Shown piece after piece: positions 22,419 to 25,149 of a stretch of 25,149 nt of DNA. The stretch lies in NCBI GenBank assembly GCA_018398765.1, contig JAHBMJ010005884.1, positions 1 to 25,149 on the forward strand. The letters run 5' to 3'. This DNA is from Chromera velia. Its lineage: Eukaryota > Sar > Chromeraceae. The position numbers and the translations under genes are program-made. The notes under the pieces were generated by a model that did no database searches, was not told where the DNA came from, and saw nothing but the letters and a program-made list of their open reading frames with translations. Positions within the stretch are counted from its first letter, which is position 1; each line of letters opens with the position of its first letter.

Positions 22419-24192
22419 CTATCTATCTTCCTATCTCTCTGTCTGTCTCTAACTCTCTCTGTCTCTCTGTGTGTCTGCCCTTTATTTTCTCTTTCTCTTT
22501 GTGCCACTCTTTGTATGTATGTGTGTGTGTGCGTCCAAGCACAGACGCTCTATTTATGTAACCCCTTTTCTCGCTGCCTTCCTGGTGTTCCTCCCTCCTT
22601 CGCGTGCAGCAACCCGAAGGACAGGTGCGTGAGAACCGGTACTAAACTCGTCGAGCAGTCCCTGTGCTGCCGCGATTTCGGAGAATCGTGCCAGACACCG
22701 GATGAGTGTTGTCCGACCAAATCAAAGGACAACGGGGGTCCAAAGCTGGACTTCGGCGGTTCTTCGTGTATCAACAATCGGTGTTGCATCAACGTTGGAT
22801 CTATTTGTGGGCTTCCAATCAACAAGGCGGATTGCTGCGGACACGAAAATCCAGGCACCGCCCAGATTAATTGTCTGAAAATCAACTCGGGCAAAGAGCC
22901 TGTGTGCGGTTCGTGCATTCAGAACGGCAAGGCGTGCGTCAAGAATACAGATTGTTGTGGTTTTTTGGTTGACGGGACAGATGGCAAAGTTTGTCGAGAT
23001 TCGACCGCAGACAATCCCGGTTTCTGCGACGATTGCGGGGTTCTGAACACGACGTGTAGGATAACCGCCGGCCTGGACCCATCGTTGAACGATGAGTGCT
23101 GTAACAACCCTTACAATTCCAAACAAAGGTTGGGGTGTGATTCCGTCAAAATTGATGGCATTTCCACTGATGAGACTGTTTGCTGTGTGGATAAAAAGGG
23201 TGTGTGTGAGAGCACAGAGGATTGTTGTCAGCCGAAACTGCTGGACCCGAAGGTAAGGGAATGCAGAGATAAGGGAAACGGTTTCCACTGCTTCACCGTG
23301 AAGGAGTCAGGCGACCGCCGTCGTCTCTCTTCTTCTGGCGGGCGGGGCGGGGGGGCGGGTCCGGTTGGGGTGGAGGCTTCTTCTGTCTCCTCCGGTCTCG
23401 GGAACATTCCCCTGAATGCGCAGGTCAGTGTGTGTGGAAGGAATCGAGTGTGTCGATCTCTATGCATGCATCTACACGATCTCTCTGCTGTCCTTCCTCT
23501 TCATTCATCCTTCTGCATGCTGCCTGTCGGTTTACAGTCTGCTTTGTATGGTTCGACTTCTGACTGCACGTCTTCTGTTGCTAGATTCCGATTGCGCAGC
23601 TCTTCACGGCCGCATATGCGTGCGTCAACTTTGTTGATAAAGGCGAGCAGTCGAGTATCCGTGCGTATGTCGCTGTTTGCCTGTCTGCCTGCCCTCCTAG
23701 CGTTGCATGAATTGTTTGTTTGCAGAATCGCACGAACCCCCATTCCTCTGCAGTCAAGAGAGACGCGATGAAGCAGGCGAAGGAGAAGAGAGAGAAGAAG
23801 AGAAAGAGGGGTCCCACCAAAGCGCCCTGGCTTGACCACTACTTTGGGTTCTCACTGGGATTTTCTGAAGATTGTTCGCTTCTTGCGGGTCTGTCTGGTG
23901 CATGGGCGGGGTGTGGGATGCAGGAAGCCAGGGCGGTAGGCAACAAAGAAGTGCAAGGAGAGAAAAGCAGACGAGCTAAAAATCTATGAAGACAGGACGG
24001 ATGATCGCGAGAAAGACTCAGCCAGAACATCACTCAATTTATTTTTCAGACAGTTTGGCATTGCCTTTTTTCTTGGTGCCCGCCTTGTTTTGTCTCGTCT
24101 CTTTTCGCACGGTTTGCATAGTGTAATGGCACCTCGTGTAATGTAATCTCAGAGAGGATCCCTGTAGTTTGTCAACGCCTTCTTGAGTTCTC

Positions 24193-24224
<32 letters not shown>

Positions 24225-24251
24225 TGTCCCCCCCACCGTGTGCGTGCATGG

Positions 24252-24330
<79 letters not shown>

Positions 24331-25149
24331 TGCGTGCGTGCGTGCGTGCGTGTGTGTCTGTCCACTCACGCAGTTGGAGAACCGGGGACGGATGAGCAGC
24401 AGGGCGCCGTCTCCGTTTACCGTCTCCGGACCGCCACACCTCCAGAGTCATCCTCATCCCCCTTCCCTTTCACCTTCGCATCCCCTCCTGTCCGTCGTGT
24501 GGTCACTCGGACAGACCCCCCCCTCTCGGGGTCCCGTCTCCAATGGACCGCAGACCCCACCAAGGACAGAGTCACACTCAAAACCCGCCGCCTTGCGTTC
24601 GTTGAGTCAAAGACTCAGTCTCCTACAGCCAACGACAAAGGTGAAGGTCAAACAACCCCGTCTAGCTTGGCAGAGGCAGAGGAGGTTCCCCCCAAACGAC
24701 AACTACTCGCCGAGAGAGTCACAGTTGACCTCGCCCCCCCCCGTCGTCGCTTCCCCCCGAGGTCGCGCGACAGGGGTGGCAAGGCTCTTTTTGGCTCGGC
24801 AGTGGCTCAGTGTTCTGCGCATCTGAAGAATGGCTCCCGTGATGAATATGTCCACTTTCTTGCCGTCAGCGCGCCGGGATCATGGCATGGAAATGTCTAC
24901 GTGTACGTCCTGACAGAGGGAGACGCTGGGTTTGGAAGCCTGACGGGGAGTGTGGGGGACGACCGCGTTGGAGGTTTTGGCTACGAGATAGTGCAAGAGC
25001 TGGTGTCCCAGGGGGGAACGGGCCCGTTCGAGTTCCTCCAACGGCTCTCCCTCCGTGATGCGGGAGGCTTTGGAGAGGCGCGCATGGGCCAAACCGTGCA
25101 GTTTGAGAGGAGGGAAGAGTCGGGGGATATTGTTCTTCTGACTACAGAG
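19518..25149 (+). CDS. secreted cysteine-rich / FG-GAP repeat protein, 3' partial
   Basis: The exons are 19518-19628, 19719-20012 (end uncertain), 20275-20518, 20749-20918, 21357-21444, 21923-22208, 22610-23423, 23726-23888 and 24374-25149 (open at the edge). All phases agree, giving 982 codons so far. Exon 1 encodes a signal peptide (hydrophobic core at residues 10-21, likely cut near AWAA/D28). Residues 136-216 are charged with LxxLF-type amphipathic repeats. Residues 217-570 are cysteine-rich with about eleven CC pairs, several as C-x5-CC (for example CVKNTDCCGF), resembling small disulphide-knot modules. After a basic stretch (680-698), FG-GAP repeats follow at about F709-Y740 (FGFSLGFSED, then LLAVGEPG, GAVSVYR across the last splice), F863 (FGSAVA, LAVSAPG, VYVYV) and F925 (FGYEIV). 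These propellers mediate extracellular binding in integrin-alpha-like proteins. The ligand is unknown and surface location is inferred. A Pro/Arg-rich insert of about 120 residues separates repeats 1 and 2. Reading past 23888 meets a TGA at 23987, which is bypassed by splicing. Confidence 0.8.
20107..20272 (+). repeat. (CT)n(GT)n microsatellite before exon 3
   Basis: CT runs on both sides of the N gap pass into GT/ATGT repeats that end directly at the GCAG acceptor of exon 3 (20274). Confidence 0.9.
20130..20149. other. assembly gap (20 N)
   Basis: Twenty N lie inside the (CT)n tract of intron 2 of the FG-GAP gene. The true length is unknown. Coding is not affected if exon 2 ends at or before 20012. 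Confidence 0.99.
21836..21914 (+). repeat. (CTAT)n/(GTCT)n/(CT)n tract before exon 6
   Basis: This compound pyrimidine-rich microsatellite ends about 8 nt before the TTGCAG acceptor at 21922 in the FG-GAP gene. Confidence 0.85.
22209..22417 (+). repeat. (GTCT)n, (CTTT)n, (CT)n(GT)n tracts in intron 6
   Basis: The intron starts directly with the (GTCT)n array, so the donor GTCTGT is itself the first repeat unit. A (CTTT)n tract lies at about 22272-22322 and CT/GT at 22374-22417. The long frame across it is open only through repeat composition. Confidence 0.9.
24190..24355 (+). repeat. (CTTT)n, (CT)n(GT)n(GTGC)n tracts before exon 9
   Basis: CTTT at 24190-24225, CT at 24254-24289, GT at 24291-24323 and GTGC to about 24350, followed by the CACGCAG acceptor at 24373. 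Confidence 0.9.

Noticed and set aside
22107-22607. Single open frame joining exons 6 and 7 of the FG-GAP gene
   Set aside because: It runs through (GTCT)n and (CTTT)n. Splicing 22208 to 22610 instead restores a cysteine codon and a CCNPK motif in phase.
20749-23423. Cysteine-knot modules as a toxin
   Set aside because: The modules are part of a large multi-domain protein with FG-GAP repeats; a structural or adhesion role fits better than a small secreted toxin.
23889-23989. Extension of FG-GAP gene exon 8 to TGA as the gene end
   Set aside because: Splicing at 23888 to 24374 restores a full FG-GAP motif across the junction in the correct phase; the extension lacks any motif.

Overview
The window looks like nuclear DNA of a protist close to the Apicomplexa, most likely a chromerid such as Chromera velia. 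This is inferred from three things. One gene is built from Cryptosporidium oocyst wall protein (COWP)-type cysteine repeats. All three genes are rich in introns. The GC-balanced exons sit among AT-rich spacers, microsatellites and retroelement debris. No prokaryotic signal was seen. Exons were joined by hand using GT-AG sites, intron phase and family motifs, so the gene models are predictions.

Layout. Positions 1-880 are G-rich low-complexity DNA plus a possible upstream region. A COWP-like gene runs on + from about 878 to 3693 in four visible exons, all joined by phase-0 introns. Positions 3694-4656 are AT-rich spacer. An AlkB-family (ALKBH4-like) 2-oxoglutarate/Fe(II) oxygenase gene runs on + from 4657 to 8636 in about seven exons. 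Its 3' part has been tandemly duplicated: the unit of about 1.67 kb at 7280-8948 is repeated at 8949 to about 10607, leaving a headless second copy whose last two exons look intact.

Positions 10608-19517 hold no convincing gene. They contain two copies of a 376-377 bp MITE-like element with terminal inverted repeats, and a 3.6 kb non-autonomous LTR element (LARD-like) on the minus strand with 606 bp LTRs, a plausible primer-binding site and a polypurine tract. That element is inserted in a satellite of roughly 55-70 bp units that also shows a 393 bp higher-order period. (GAGT)n, (AT)n and AT-rich spacer follow.

From 19518 to the right edge (the gene is incomplete) lies a secreted protein gene on +. 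It has a signal peptide, a long cysteine-rich region with repeated C-x5-CC motifs, and then FG-GAP (integrin-alpha-like beta-propeller) repeats. The last exon is open through the end of the window.

Main points. Two apparent stop codons (6136-6138 and 23987-23989) are probably bypassed by splicing, which reveals the AlkB and FG-GAP genes. Introns share a strong TGCAG 3' end but have relaxed 5' sites. By eye, the paired repeats differ almost only by transitions, as expected from cytosine methylation followed by deamination. Two of the three genes encode probable cell-surface or wall proteins; nothing shows that the genes are functionally linked.
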